Source: Closterium sp. Naga37s-1 (Eukaryota; Streptophyta; Zygnematophyceae; Desmidiales; Closteriaceae). From it: 64,000 nucleotides of DNA. A program made the translations under genes and the position numbers. The notes under the pieces were generated by a model. The model was given only the letters and a program-made list of their open reading frames with translations, had not been told where the DNA came from and searched no databases. How positions within the stretch are numbered: position 1 is the first letter of the stretch; each line of letters begins with the position of its first letter. The stretch lies in assembly GCA_947471745.1 (NCBI GenBank), contig CANJKZ010000425.1, forward strand, positions 1,562,001 to 1,626,000, written 5' to 3'. Positions 10,317 to 20,800 of the stretch are shown here, in pieces.

Positions 10317-13300
10317 CTAGGCAAGGGGGGGGGTAGCAGGCAGTGGCAGGGCAAGGGAGAGAATGCCCCCCACCACCGCAACCTCCTGGGGGTGCTGCTG
10401 CTGGCGAGCATGGCTGGCTCTAGCAGCACCACGTGAGCTGCTCTTAGCAACGGGTGCATGGCGTGCAGCTGAGGACAGGGCTGACGCACGCAGGCAGGGC
10501 GTGAGAGGCAGCACGGAAGGCATGCGCACCATTAGTGCCAGTGCGGGAGGCAGGGAGGGGGAGGCTAAGGGGGCAGCGGCGGGGGAGGGAGACGCAGTGG
10601 GGGTGGAAGGGGAGGGTGAGGGGAGGAGGCGGCGGAGGGAGGAGATTGAGCGTGCGGCGTGATGGATGGCGTGCTGCAGTGCCACCTGGTGGGAGAGAGA
10701 GAGGAGAAGTGAGAGGGACAAGGGGTGGTGAGAGGGAAGACGGGTGGTGAGACAAGAGCAGAGAAAGGAGACTTCTGAGTCAGTTCCAAAGGAGAAGCAG
10801 GTGCACGCACCTGAGAGGAGAGTGAGATGGAGGCAAACACCGTGCTGCTGCCTGCTGCAGCCGGCCCCCTTAGCCACCCCTCCCCTGCCCCGCCCTCCTC
10901 CCTGCCCTCGCTCCCTCCCGCCGCCATGGCCACCGTTCCAAAGCTCCGCGGCTTCCTCTCCTCCTCATCCTCATCATCACTCTCACCCTCACTCTCGCTC
11001 TCCGACCCTTCCTCCTCCTCCCCGGCCCCAGAGGCACCAGCAGCAGCCTTGGCCCCCGCAGCTGCCGCAGATGCAGCACTGCCCTTCACCACCCCTTTGC
11101 CAGCCGCTTCCTCCTCCTGTGCCTGATCTGCGCCCTCCGCCCCGTCCTCCTCCTCTTCCTCTCCAGCGGGCAGGATCCCCTCGGCAGCATCAAGCCGGGC
11201 CTCAAACTCGGCATCCATGAGGTCCCCCTCGCGCTGCCACTCCTCCTCCTCCAGCTGCCGCAGCTCCTCCTCCTCCGCATCCTGCCGTGCCCACTCCTCC
11301 TCGCGCTGCTCGCGCCGCGACGCCACCCGGTTGCGCAGCGTGCGCTCCCACCGCGCCACGCGGCGCCGCCTCGCCTCCGCGGCCTTGGCCCGGCGGCGCT
11401 CTGCATCGCGCTGCAGCTGCTCGGGGGTCTTGAGGCGCCGCGCCTCCTCGCTCTCCTCCTCCTCCTCGTCCTCCTCCTCCTGCTCCATCTCCTCGCCCTT
11501 GATGAACTCGTCGAAGCCCAGTGGCAGCGGGCGCGCCTTGGATGGATCCACCTTGCCATCCCTGAAGTGGGGCCGGGGGGAGGGGAGGGGACCGGGGTAG
11601 GGAGGAGTGGAAGAAGATGGTGAGGGCACGCAAGGCAAAGTGTATGAGTGCATGTGTGCACGGGAGAGGGGCGCGGCAACAATGGAAATACGGGACCAGC
11701 GAAGGAGGATGTAAGTTTGATGGTGAACACACTCTATGCCAGGCCATGCCATGACATGCCATCCCATGCCATCCCATTAGACCCCATATCCTGCCATGCC
11801 CTACCCGCGGCCATGGGAGCCAGCTCACTTGGTGAAGGGCTGAACAAAGAGGCGCAGCTTGCCCTCCTCGTCCGTGGTCCAGTTGATGATCTGCCGCGAC
11901 GGCACGTGCACCAGAACCTGTCCCTGCATGTCCGCCCGCCTCATCTCCGCCTCCTCCGCACTCTCCCCCGCCCGCTCCGGCAGCCGCGGTGAGTTGCGCA
12001 GCACCACAAACTCCTCCTCTGCGCATGTGGAAATGAGCAGGGTAGAGGGCAAGCGAGGGAGGCATGGAAGCGAAGTGGGCAAGCCGCTAAAGAGTGGGTC
12101 CCCGAGGGGGGTTTGTCACATCAGACGCAGTTTGGCTTCGTCAAGCAGCAGCATGCCCTTAAGTAGGCATGTGGCATCCATGGGGAGGCAGTGCCAAGAC
12201 GAGAGAGAGGGGAGCCAGGTGCCAGGAGGGGGGAGAGGACACCACATTGCTGATAGAGTTCTTCAGGGGATACTCTCTCTGTGTTTCATGTGATGCAATT
12301 TCACACTGGTTCCAAATCTAGAACTCCCCCCATCAATCTCGTCTCTTAACGCCCCCACTCTGCTTTCACAGGCACGGGCACTCACTCTGGTCCCAGAGGT
12401 AGGAGAGTTCGGAGGGCGAGGGGAGACGCAGGGGCGCCTTCTTGAAGGAGTTGAGCCACAGCTGGCGCTCCCCGTCCACCTCGTCCGCATACTTGCGCCA
12501 CACGGCGGGCACGTCGTGGAACTCGTGGATGAACCCTGGCACCTGCCACATGTCGTCCTCGTCGTACAGGTACGGGTGCGATGGCTCGTTGTATGGCCCC
12601 TTCACCTCCCGCACCACTGCACACACACGCATGGGGAGAGATGGGGAGTGCGGTGAAGGAGTTTGGGGTTTAGGGCAAGCACTGGATGGGGGAAATGGGA
12701 GATGGAGGGGTGGGTTGGATCACGGCTGTGGCAAGTGAGCAATGGAAGGCAAACGAGCAAGGGAAGGCGAGAGAGATGGGGGCGCTGGAATGGTGCAAGG
12801 GCAGGAGTAAGTGGAGAGCGTGGATGGAGCAGGGTGGGCGAGAGGAGCGGCGAGCAGGGGGCTGGAATAAACGGTACTTACAGCCATCGGGGACTTTTGA
12901 GACGTCTCAATAAACGGTACTTACTGCCATCGGGCTTGTTGACAAACATGCGCGCCTTGGCTGCTGCCACTCGTGCCATGCCCGCATGGAACTGACCGGG
13001 GAAGGGCAGGGGAGGAGGGGAAGGATGGCAGTGTTAACAGGTAGCGAGGGGGAGGGTAAGGATGTTTGTGTACGAGCGATCCAGAGGATGAAGCGTTATG
13101 GCAAGGCATGCACACAGCAGCAACGTTGACAGGAGCTGTCCACACCGCAACTCTCCCTGCCATGCCCATCCTCTTGTCCGTGCACCAATCCCCCTCCCCC
13201 CCTCTGGCAACCATGCCTGCACACTCTATCGTGACTGTCCACAACCCTGCAACTCCCCCCAGCGCTGCACCTTTTGATGCACTCACCCCGGAGGTGTGCG

Positions 13301-16300
13301 CGTCGCACTCGTCCTTGTTGCGCAGAAACTCGCCAAAGCGGAACTTGCCCTGTCAGTGGCACGGCATGGCACAGCATGGCATGGGATGGGATGGGGATGG
13401 CATGGGATGTGGATGGCATGAGAATAGCTAGAGAGCACATACACGGCACTGACAAGCAGACAGTACGTAGGATGAGGGAGGGCGAAATGGCCGTAACGAG
13501 ACGCTAATGTGATGTTCAGTGACTCACAAAGTGCATTTTGCCGTTGAGGGTGAAGACACCGCAGCCATGGAACTTGTTCTGCTTCATCTGCCCCGCGTAC
13601 TCGTAGTGCCCCTTCTCCCTGCGCACACACATGCACGTATGAACCACAGGGGGAAAGGCGCAAAGCAAAGCATTGTTCCCAGACCTCTCAAGGTGCATAT
13701 CCGACTCTGTTCGTCAAATCACGCTTCACGCTTCCTGTGAACCCGTGTAGCAGAGCACTCACGTCCAGCCCCTACAGAACGGAGCACTCACTCCCAGCCC
13801 CCACAGAAACAGAGCACTCACACCCACGCCCCACAGAGCAGAGCACTGACGTCCAGCGGCCAGAGAGCAGGGCACTCACGGCTTGCGGCCGAAGACCTTG
13901 AGCCAGCCGGGGTGGTCCTCGAAGGGCACGGCGTCCGTGGGGTCCTCCACCGCCCCCGCGCCCTCCCCGCCCACGCCCCCCGCCTTCTTGGCCTCGCTCT
14001 CCTGGGTTGAGAGGTCCTCGAGCTCCATGCGCAGCCACTCCCTGTCCTCCGCGCTCATCTCCTCGTCCTCAAACACCTTCCCCTCCGCCTTCAGCTTCCG
14101 CCACGCCCTGCCACGCGCACACCGCGCGCGGACGGAGACAGGGGAGGGTGAGACGCAGGGGGGGGGGGGTCGACGTGGGGGAGGGGAGGCGAATGGTGAG
14201 AGGGGAGGCGCAGGGGGAAGGGCGACAATGATCGGGTGTAGAGGTTGAGGGTTGAACAAGAACCAGGAGGGTAGGAAGGAGGGGAAAAGCGGCACGGCGG
14301 GGAAAGAAGAGCGCATGGGGTTGCGAGGAGGCTCACTCGGAGTCTGGCGGCGGGAGGCGCGCAGGGACGTCAACGGAGACGACACCATGGCCCTGCATCA
14401 TGTTCTGCACCCACTCGCCCTCGTACCTGCTCAAGCTCACATGCACGCACACGCACGCACGCACGCACGCACAGTTAGATGTGCACACGCAGCGGTAGAC
14501 AGACGGGAAGGAGTTGGGAAGTAAGGCAGGAGAGTGGGAGGACACGGAGGAGAGAGCGTGCACGTGAAGAGGGGGAGAGGATTTGAGAAGCTGTTTACTG
14601 TTGGTGTGGTGTGGGTTGTTGTATTTGTCATTGACAGGGTGCACGAAACTCACTTGCAGAGCTCGAGCGGCGTGGTGTACACTCCCTTGCCCTGCGCCAT
14701 GTCGTTCCACACCGTGCCCTCGTACCTGCCGCCCCCACACCCACAGCGAGCAGCGGGGACGGCAGGGGGGAAAGGCGAGAGCGCGAGGGAGGGCGAGAAA
14801 AAGGGGTAGGGGGAGGGGGGACGGAAAGAGAGGGAGCTTGAACATAGTAGCTGTACGGATGGGAACGGTGATCCGTGGTTAGACATGGACACGACGGATT
14901 AGAGGGAGAAACTGCCAAATCAGCAAAGCGGTGCTTCCATCATACTACGCTCAAAACTGCCTACCATGGCAATTACTCGGGTCCACCAGTCGCCTCATCC
15001 CACCAGCCCCTACGCACATCCGCCACCCATCCCATCCGCCCTGCCTCGCGGGACACGTGGGGAGGCAGCACTCACGTGGCGCCGTCGCGGAAGACGTAGG
15101 AGGCCCACTGCAGGAACTCCTCCTCCATCTCCAGCTGGGCAGCACTCATGCGGGGAGCGACAATCATGCGGGGGGCAGCACTCATGGGGCGGAAGCACTC
15201 ACGTGGCGCCGTCGCGGAAGACGTAGGAGGCCCACTGCAGGAACTCCTCCTCCATCTCCAGCTCCTCCAGCGCCTTGAGCGCGCCCGAGCTGCCGTCGTC
15301 CATCTCGTTCACCGGCGGCAGCCCCTGCCGGTACGGCACATACCGGTCCTCCGAGTGCGGCAGCTTCGCGCGCTGCTGCTTCCGCGGGGCCTTGCGCCTG
15401 AGTGAGGGGACGGGCAGAGGACATACACGATGGGAGCAGATAACGGAAAGGGCGGCACCGGCGGCGTGCAATGGGATGAGATACAGCATCCGGGTTGCGT
15501 GTGACCAGCATTGGGTTGCGTTCAGTCGGCATTGCGTCTGGTTCTCGGTGGCTCTCCTTACCTGCGCCTGCCGTCGTCAGCGTCGGCGTCATCATCGGCG
15601 GCGTCGAGCGCGGAGAGCCCGAGGAGCGGGTCGTAGAACGGCACCTTGGCATCGGCGGGCGCGTCCGCCCACTCCTCGCCCAGATCCGCCTCCGTCCACT
15701 TGTCTGGGTCCTGCGGGAAGTTCCACTCCTCCTCCTCCGCCACCTCCGCCGCCGCCGCCTCGAGCTCCTCCAGCGACTGCTTCGGCCGCGGCTTGATGCC
15801 GTAGAACTCCTCCAGAATCTACGGCGTGACGAGCGGAGGGTGGTACAGGCGCGTGGCGGGAGAATGGGGAACGAAGGAGGTCATGGCTTGCGTAGGAGAG
15901 AATCTATGCAGCTCAAGAATATCACAACAGGCTCGCTACGGGGCTGTGGTCGAGGGGCACGGATGACGAAAGGAGGTAGATTGAGCTAACATAGCTAGGC
16001 GCAAGATTAAGGCCTTCTATTCCACCTTATTTGCAGGCATAGAACAATGTAGTCTCAGCTATACGACTCTGTAATGATCGTAAACCAACGTGAGAAACCC
16101 TAGACGACTTACCACATCAGTTTCTGAGTCTACTCATCTTTTGTGCTAGATACTGGCTACGTTCCAAATCGGGGCTGACACAACCACTGTAGCACGTTGG
16201 AACGGTTGCGCATCTAACATCAACTCGACGCATTGAGGTAAGCTTATGAAAATAAGCCTTAAGCACCAATCAGATCAAACCCCTGAATCGCGAGAACCGC

Positions 16301-16605
16301 TACATGCTGACCTGGAACCAGAATCAGTTACATCCTCATCCCTAAGAAATCGTGTGGCGATCGGTTCTAACCTGTTCCTGCTCGCGATTCGCCTCCATGG
16401 CGGACTGAAGAGCCTGCAGCTCCTTCTTCCTCGCCTCCTCCGCGCGCTTCTCCACATTGGCCGGGTCGTAATAGTCCACTATCTGCTGCCACTCGCTCTC
16501 CATCTCCTCCCCTGGGCTCATCTTCTTCTGCGGCTCCTGCGCGGAAGACTTCTTAGAGACTAGCTGCGAAGGCGCCGCCTTTTGCGGATCATCATCCTTA
16601 GCCAT
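10317..16605 (-). CDS. TIC100: TIC100-type MORN-repeat protein of the chloroplast inner-envelope translocon
   Basis: Thirteen exons (minus strand, 5' to 3'): 16372-16605, 15562-15818, 15203-15397, 14654-14725, 14337-14426, 13880-14107, 13528-13618, 13287-13349, 12925-12991, 12386-12616, 11829-12018, 10811-11561, 10317-10685. They join in phase to 945 residues; the Arabidopsis protein is about 870. Start is the ATG at 16605. Signatures in order are EEFLQWASYVFRDG, MORN units YEGTVWNDMAQGKGVY and YEGEWVQNMMQGHGVV, then YAGQMKQNKFHGCGVF, AAKARMFVNKPDG, ERQLWLNSFKKAPLRLP and DPSKARPLPLGFDEF. They follow the order of Arabidopsis TIC100 (EMB1211). A long acidic/basic coiled-coil-like tail ends the chain. 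TIC100 is known as a subunit of the 1-MDa TIC complex; the role here is inferred. Exons 3, 6 and 9 have tandem copies of their splice-donor ends. Confidence 0.93.
11735..11795. repeat. CATGCC-rich microsatellite in TIC100 intron 11
   Basis: Imperfect copies of catgccat and catccc lie in the intron between exons 11 and 12. They are the complement of the GGCATG arrays seen in UGPase and D2HGDH introns. Confidence 0.6.
12866..12935 (-). repeat. Duplicated exon 9 end and splice donor in TIC100
   Basis: A 27-bp segment at 12909-12935 covers the last exon 9 bases (GATGGCA) and donor GTAAGT on the minus strand. A copy lies 43 bp further into the intron at 12866-12892, with one base changed just before GTAAGT. 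Confidence 0.85.
13359..13420. repeat. GGCATG/GGGATG microsatellite in TIC100 intron 8
   Basis: A run of ggcatgg and gggatgg variants lies directly upstream (minus strand) of exon 8. It shares the GGCATG core with arrays in the neighbouring D2HGDH and UGPase genes. Confidence 0.6.
13745..13880 (-). repeat. About five tandem donor-like units after TIC100 exon 6
   Basis: On the minus strand the intron opens GTGAGTGCCCTG. Units of about 30 bp follow, each with a GTGAGTGCTC or close variant (for example cGTCAGTGCTC), separated by a GGGGCTGG-type spacer. The array begins at the real donor itself. Confidence 0.8.
15068..15263 (-). repeat. 69-bp perfect duplication of TIC100 exon 3 end with its splice donor
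   Basis: 15195-15263 (exon 3 end plus GTGAGTGC donor on the minus strand) and 15068-15136 are identical over 69 bp, 127 bp apart. The extra copy carries the same last exon codons (FLQWASYVFRDGA) and the same donor. The 58 bp between them contain short gcactcatg repeats. Confidence 0.95.
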
Positions 16606-17802
16606 GGCGGCAAGTCTAGGCTCTAGACCAGACCAGCCTGGTCCGAGATGCAGGTGGAAGGGACTCCAAAGTGCCACTGGCTGATCAGTTTTCCATACCA
16701 CCCTGCTAGATGCCTAGTCAGGCAGCTCTGGGAATTCCACATTGCTTAGACGAAACTCCGAACGCATCTGGCCGTTGAACGTTCGCGAGAACCCGAATCG
16801 TCGGCGTGGAGCTTGCTCGTGCCTGAACCCATTCAAATTCACGAACAAATGGTTGATAAGGTAACCTCTGACTGGCTATGGTTGTCCAGAAAGGGGGGAC
16901 ATTTCGGTTCCACGCGTCAGAGCGTCAGTGGGAGTCGATCTGCAGGAGTGGGAGTTGAGACGACGCACAGAATTTGACAGACCTCATCCAAAGGCACATG
17001 TGGCACCACATCAGCAAAAGCGACTTTTACCGGGTATTGGGAACATAAAAGCGCAATAAGGTACATACATACAAGGGTACATATAAGTAGCTAGCGTGAT
17101 TATCATTTTCATCTCTACCGATTTGTATCATGGCCATTTTAGCAAAATCGTAAATGCATGTGCGATGCCAGCGGGGATGCGTAGGAAAGCATGCGAATGG
17201 GCCGCACTCATCGCCGCTGTTCTCGAGGGGCAGGAAGCACCAATGCGCGCCTCTCGCCAGCACCTCGGGAATTGCTCACCGCAAATGTGCTGCAGCGCTG
17301 GAGCGAGCTCAAGTTCACCTTGTAGAAGCCATGGTCGTTCCAGCCAACCGCCATCAGTCGTTGAGGAACGCCTCTTTTACAAGACTGGCATGTTTGGTTT
17401 TCTAGACGTGCTCAGGACCAGACCAGACCAGAGCCTGTCTGCTCGCTCCACTGCCACTTGTCCACCCTTCCCATCGAGAAGCCTCCACGTTTGTAGACTT
17501 CATTCTAACGTAGCCTCGCGTGCGATTAGACCACTCGTGCTAAGTCGGTCTAGCCGTCCGCACCATTCACTCTTCCGCCGCACCTTCGACTGGCCACAGT
17601 CATTACAGCGCCGCCGAGCCGCCATTACTGGAAGTGCTTTCACCGTTACTAGTGTTCCGTCAACCCAGTTTCTCGTGCAAGTCGCGCGTCTGCTTTCAGT
17701 GCTCGTCTGATCGCGTCGCATCGCTCTCAGTAGCCGCTTCTGTCACTGTTGTTCGCCTAGTCTCGTGACGTCAGGAGATTGCCAGTGCCAGTGCGGCGCA
17801 CC
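16606..17802. promoter_or_regulatory. Shared upstream region of divergent TIC100 and D2HGDH genes
   Basis: A 1.2-kb interval between two divergent starts that must hold both promoters and 5' UTRs. I see no additional gene; the ORFs here are short and lack family signatures. Confidence 0.4.
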
Positions 17803-20800
17803 ATGGCTTCCTCTCAGCGTGGCCGCGCAATCCGCGCAACCTCCTCCTTGTTCCGCCAAGCTGGCCTACTTCCCCGTGCCTCGCCCAGCTCCGCGCTCCA
17901 TCCACCCCCATCACCCTCCGCGCCTGCTCCGCCGAATATGCAATTACTCCGCGCAATGTCCGCTGGCCTCCCACTCCACCGAACCCCCTCAGCCACCGCT
18001 ACCAGCGCCCCCGCACTTGCCTCCGCACGGGTTGGGTTGAGCGCGCTTCTGTCTCCTGGTCCTGAGTCCCTCCCCTCTGGCGCCACAGCACAGGCAGGGT
18101 ACGCCACGGTGGCCGTTTCCAGAGACCCGCAATTTGCCACGTTGGAAGATGCTGACGTGGAATATTTCAAGGGAATTCTAGGCGAACGTGGCGTAATCAC
18201 GGACCCTGACGCCGTGGCAGCAGCCAACGTGGACTGGATGGGCAAGTACAAGGGGAATAGCAAGCTGTTGCTGCGGCCAACCACAACAAGCCACGTAGCG
18301 GACGTTCTGAAGTATTGCAATGAGAGGCGGTTGGCGGTGGTGCCTCAGGGCGGCAACACGGGGCTGGTGGGCGGCAGTGTGCCTGTGTTCGATGAGGTGA
18401 GTGCGGTTGCCATGGGGTGTTGCTGTACGCTTGACTGTCAATGTCAGTCATAGAAGTCTCACTCAGTGCACTCTCACTCAGTCACTATGAATCGGCATAG
18501 AAGGCAGTAATTTGCAATGTCAAGGGCACAGGTGGATCTAGTAAGGGTGAGGAGGCTATTGAACAGAGGCACAGGGGGCAGTTGCCTCTTTCCCCTTCTT
18601 ACTGCTGCTCCTGTCCCACCCGCCTGCTGCGTGTGCGGCATGGTGATCATGATGGCATGGCATGATCATGATGGCATGGCATGGTGATCATGATGGCATG
18701 GCATGGTATGGCATGACATGACGCGGCGTGGCACGGCTTCGCATTGTATGGCATGGCATGGCATGGCCGGACAGATTATTCTGAGCCTGGCAGGAATGAA
18801 CAAGGTCATCTCGTTCGATGAGGTACGCCTCTTGCTCTCTGTTGCCCTTCCCATGCTGCAACGCGCCATGGCTATCACACGCCGCTATGCCCAATCCCTC
18901 GCTCATCAACTGAAACTTTCTCATTGAAACCAACCACAAGCCGTGCAAGATATGCAGCTAACCTTCCCTCCGTGCAAGATATGCAGCTAACCTTCCCTCC
19001 GTGCAAGATATGCAGCTAACCTTCCCTCCATGCAAGATATGCAGCTAACCTTCCCTCCGTGCATTATCACTTCACTACACACACACGCCAGTGCGTGCTC
19101 TCTCTCAGTGCTTCCCCCAACCAATCCCCCCACCACCACCCTGCCCCTCACTCTGCTGGGGCCTGTGTGGGGCGCGCTATCAGGTGAGCGGCATCCTGGA
19201 GTGCGAGGCGGGGTGCATCCTTGAGTCCCTCGACACCTTCCTGGCTGACAAGGGGTGAGCCATCTGTGTGTGAACCCGCACACAAGCATGCACACACGAG
19301 CATGCACACACGAGCATGCACACACGAGCATGCACACACGAGCATGCACACACGAGCATGCACACACGAGCATGCACACACGAGCATGCACACACGAGCA
19401 TGCACACACGAGCATGCACACACAAGCAAGCACACACGAGCGTGCATACACGAGCGTGGCCGCACACACCCCACAAGTGTCTCTCCCACGTGCGCCTCAC
19501 CGCATGACCAGCCCTGTGACCATCCCTCCGCCCTGCAAGGTTCGTGATGCCATTGGATCTGGGCGCCAAGGGCAGCTGTCAGATAGGCGGCAATGTCTCC
19601 ACCAACGCGGGTGGCATCCGGCTCCTCCGATACGGCTCCCTGCACGGCTCCGTGCTCGGTCAGTCACCCTGCCTGCTCGTTTCTCTGCTCGTTTCTCTGC
19701 TCGTTTCTCTGCTCGTTTCTCTGCTCGTTTCTCTGCTCGTTTCTCTGCTCGTTTCTCTGCTAGTTTCTCTGCTCGCTTCTCTGCTCGTTTCTCTGCTCGT
19801 TTCTCTGCTCGTTTCTCTGCTCGTTTCTCTGCTCGTTTCTCTGCTCGTTTCTCTGCTCGTTTCTCTGCTCGTTTCTCTGCTCGTTTCTCTGCTCGTTTCT
19901 CTGCTCGTTTCTCTGCTCGTTTCTCTGCTCGTTTCTCTGCTCGTTTCTCTGCTCGTTTCTCTGCTCGTTTCTCTGCTCGTTTCTCTGCTCGCTTCTCTGC
20001 TCGCTTGAATGCTCTGCTCACTGTCCTCGTGCCTTTGCGCACCTCTATGCTCGGCGAGCCTACTTGCCCACACTCTGTGGATCGTGGAGCGTTGAGCTCA
20101 GTCAATCTGCCCGTAATGCCTCCGAACCGTTCAGTCCATCCATTTTCTGCTCATCCCTACTTCATCTGCCCTTTCTCTCCCCACCTGTCCCTCCTCTCTC
20201 CGCCTGTCCCTTCCATGGCCCATGGGAGCACGACACGTGCAGGGCTGGAGGTGGTGATGGCGGATGGCACGGTGGTGGACATGACGAGGGCGCTCAGGAA
20301 GGACAACACCGGCTACGACCTCAAGCAGCTCTTCATCGGTACAGCTGGGGATGGGCTAATTAGTGTGATGGCGTATGAGGCCATGTCGTGGCATGTCATG
20401 TGGAGTGGCATGTCATGTGGAGTGGCATGTGGTCACACGTAATCGCACGGCATGGTGACGGTGTGATCTGCTTGTGCTGCACCACAGTGCACACAACACG
20501 TTCTCAACCCCACGTCCCCCCCACACGCCCCTTCCACATGTCCCGGCCACCAGGGGCGGAGGGCACGCTGGGCGTGGTGACAAGGGTGGTGCTGCTGGCG
20601 CCCCCGCGCTCGCCCTCAGTGCACGTGGCGCTGCTGGGGTGCTCATCATTCGACGCCGTGCAGCAGGTGTTCTGTGCCAGCAGGCGCCACCTGGGGGAGG
20701 TGCTATCTGCCGCTGAGTTCTTCGACCGCAGCTCGCTGCAGATGGTAACGCCTCTAATGTTGATTCCCATGTGAACCTGATTAACAAGGTGAGTGAGCTT

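Noticed and set aside
19255-20442. 395-residue ORF with Met-His-Thr-Arg-Ala-Cys and Ser-Ala-Arg-Phe repeats
   Set aside because: It reads through two minisatellites and real exons in the wrong frame; the D2HGDH exon model explains the region.
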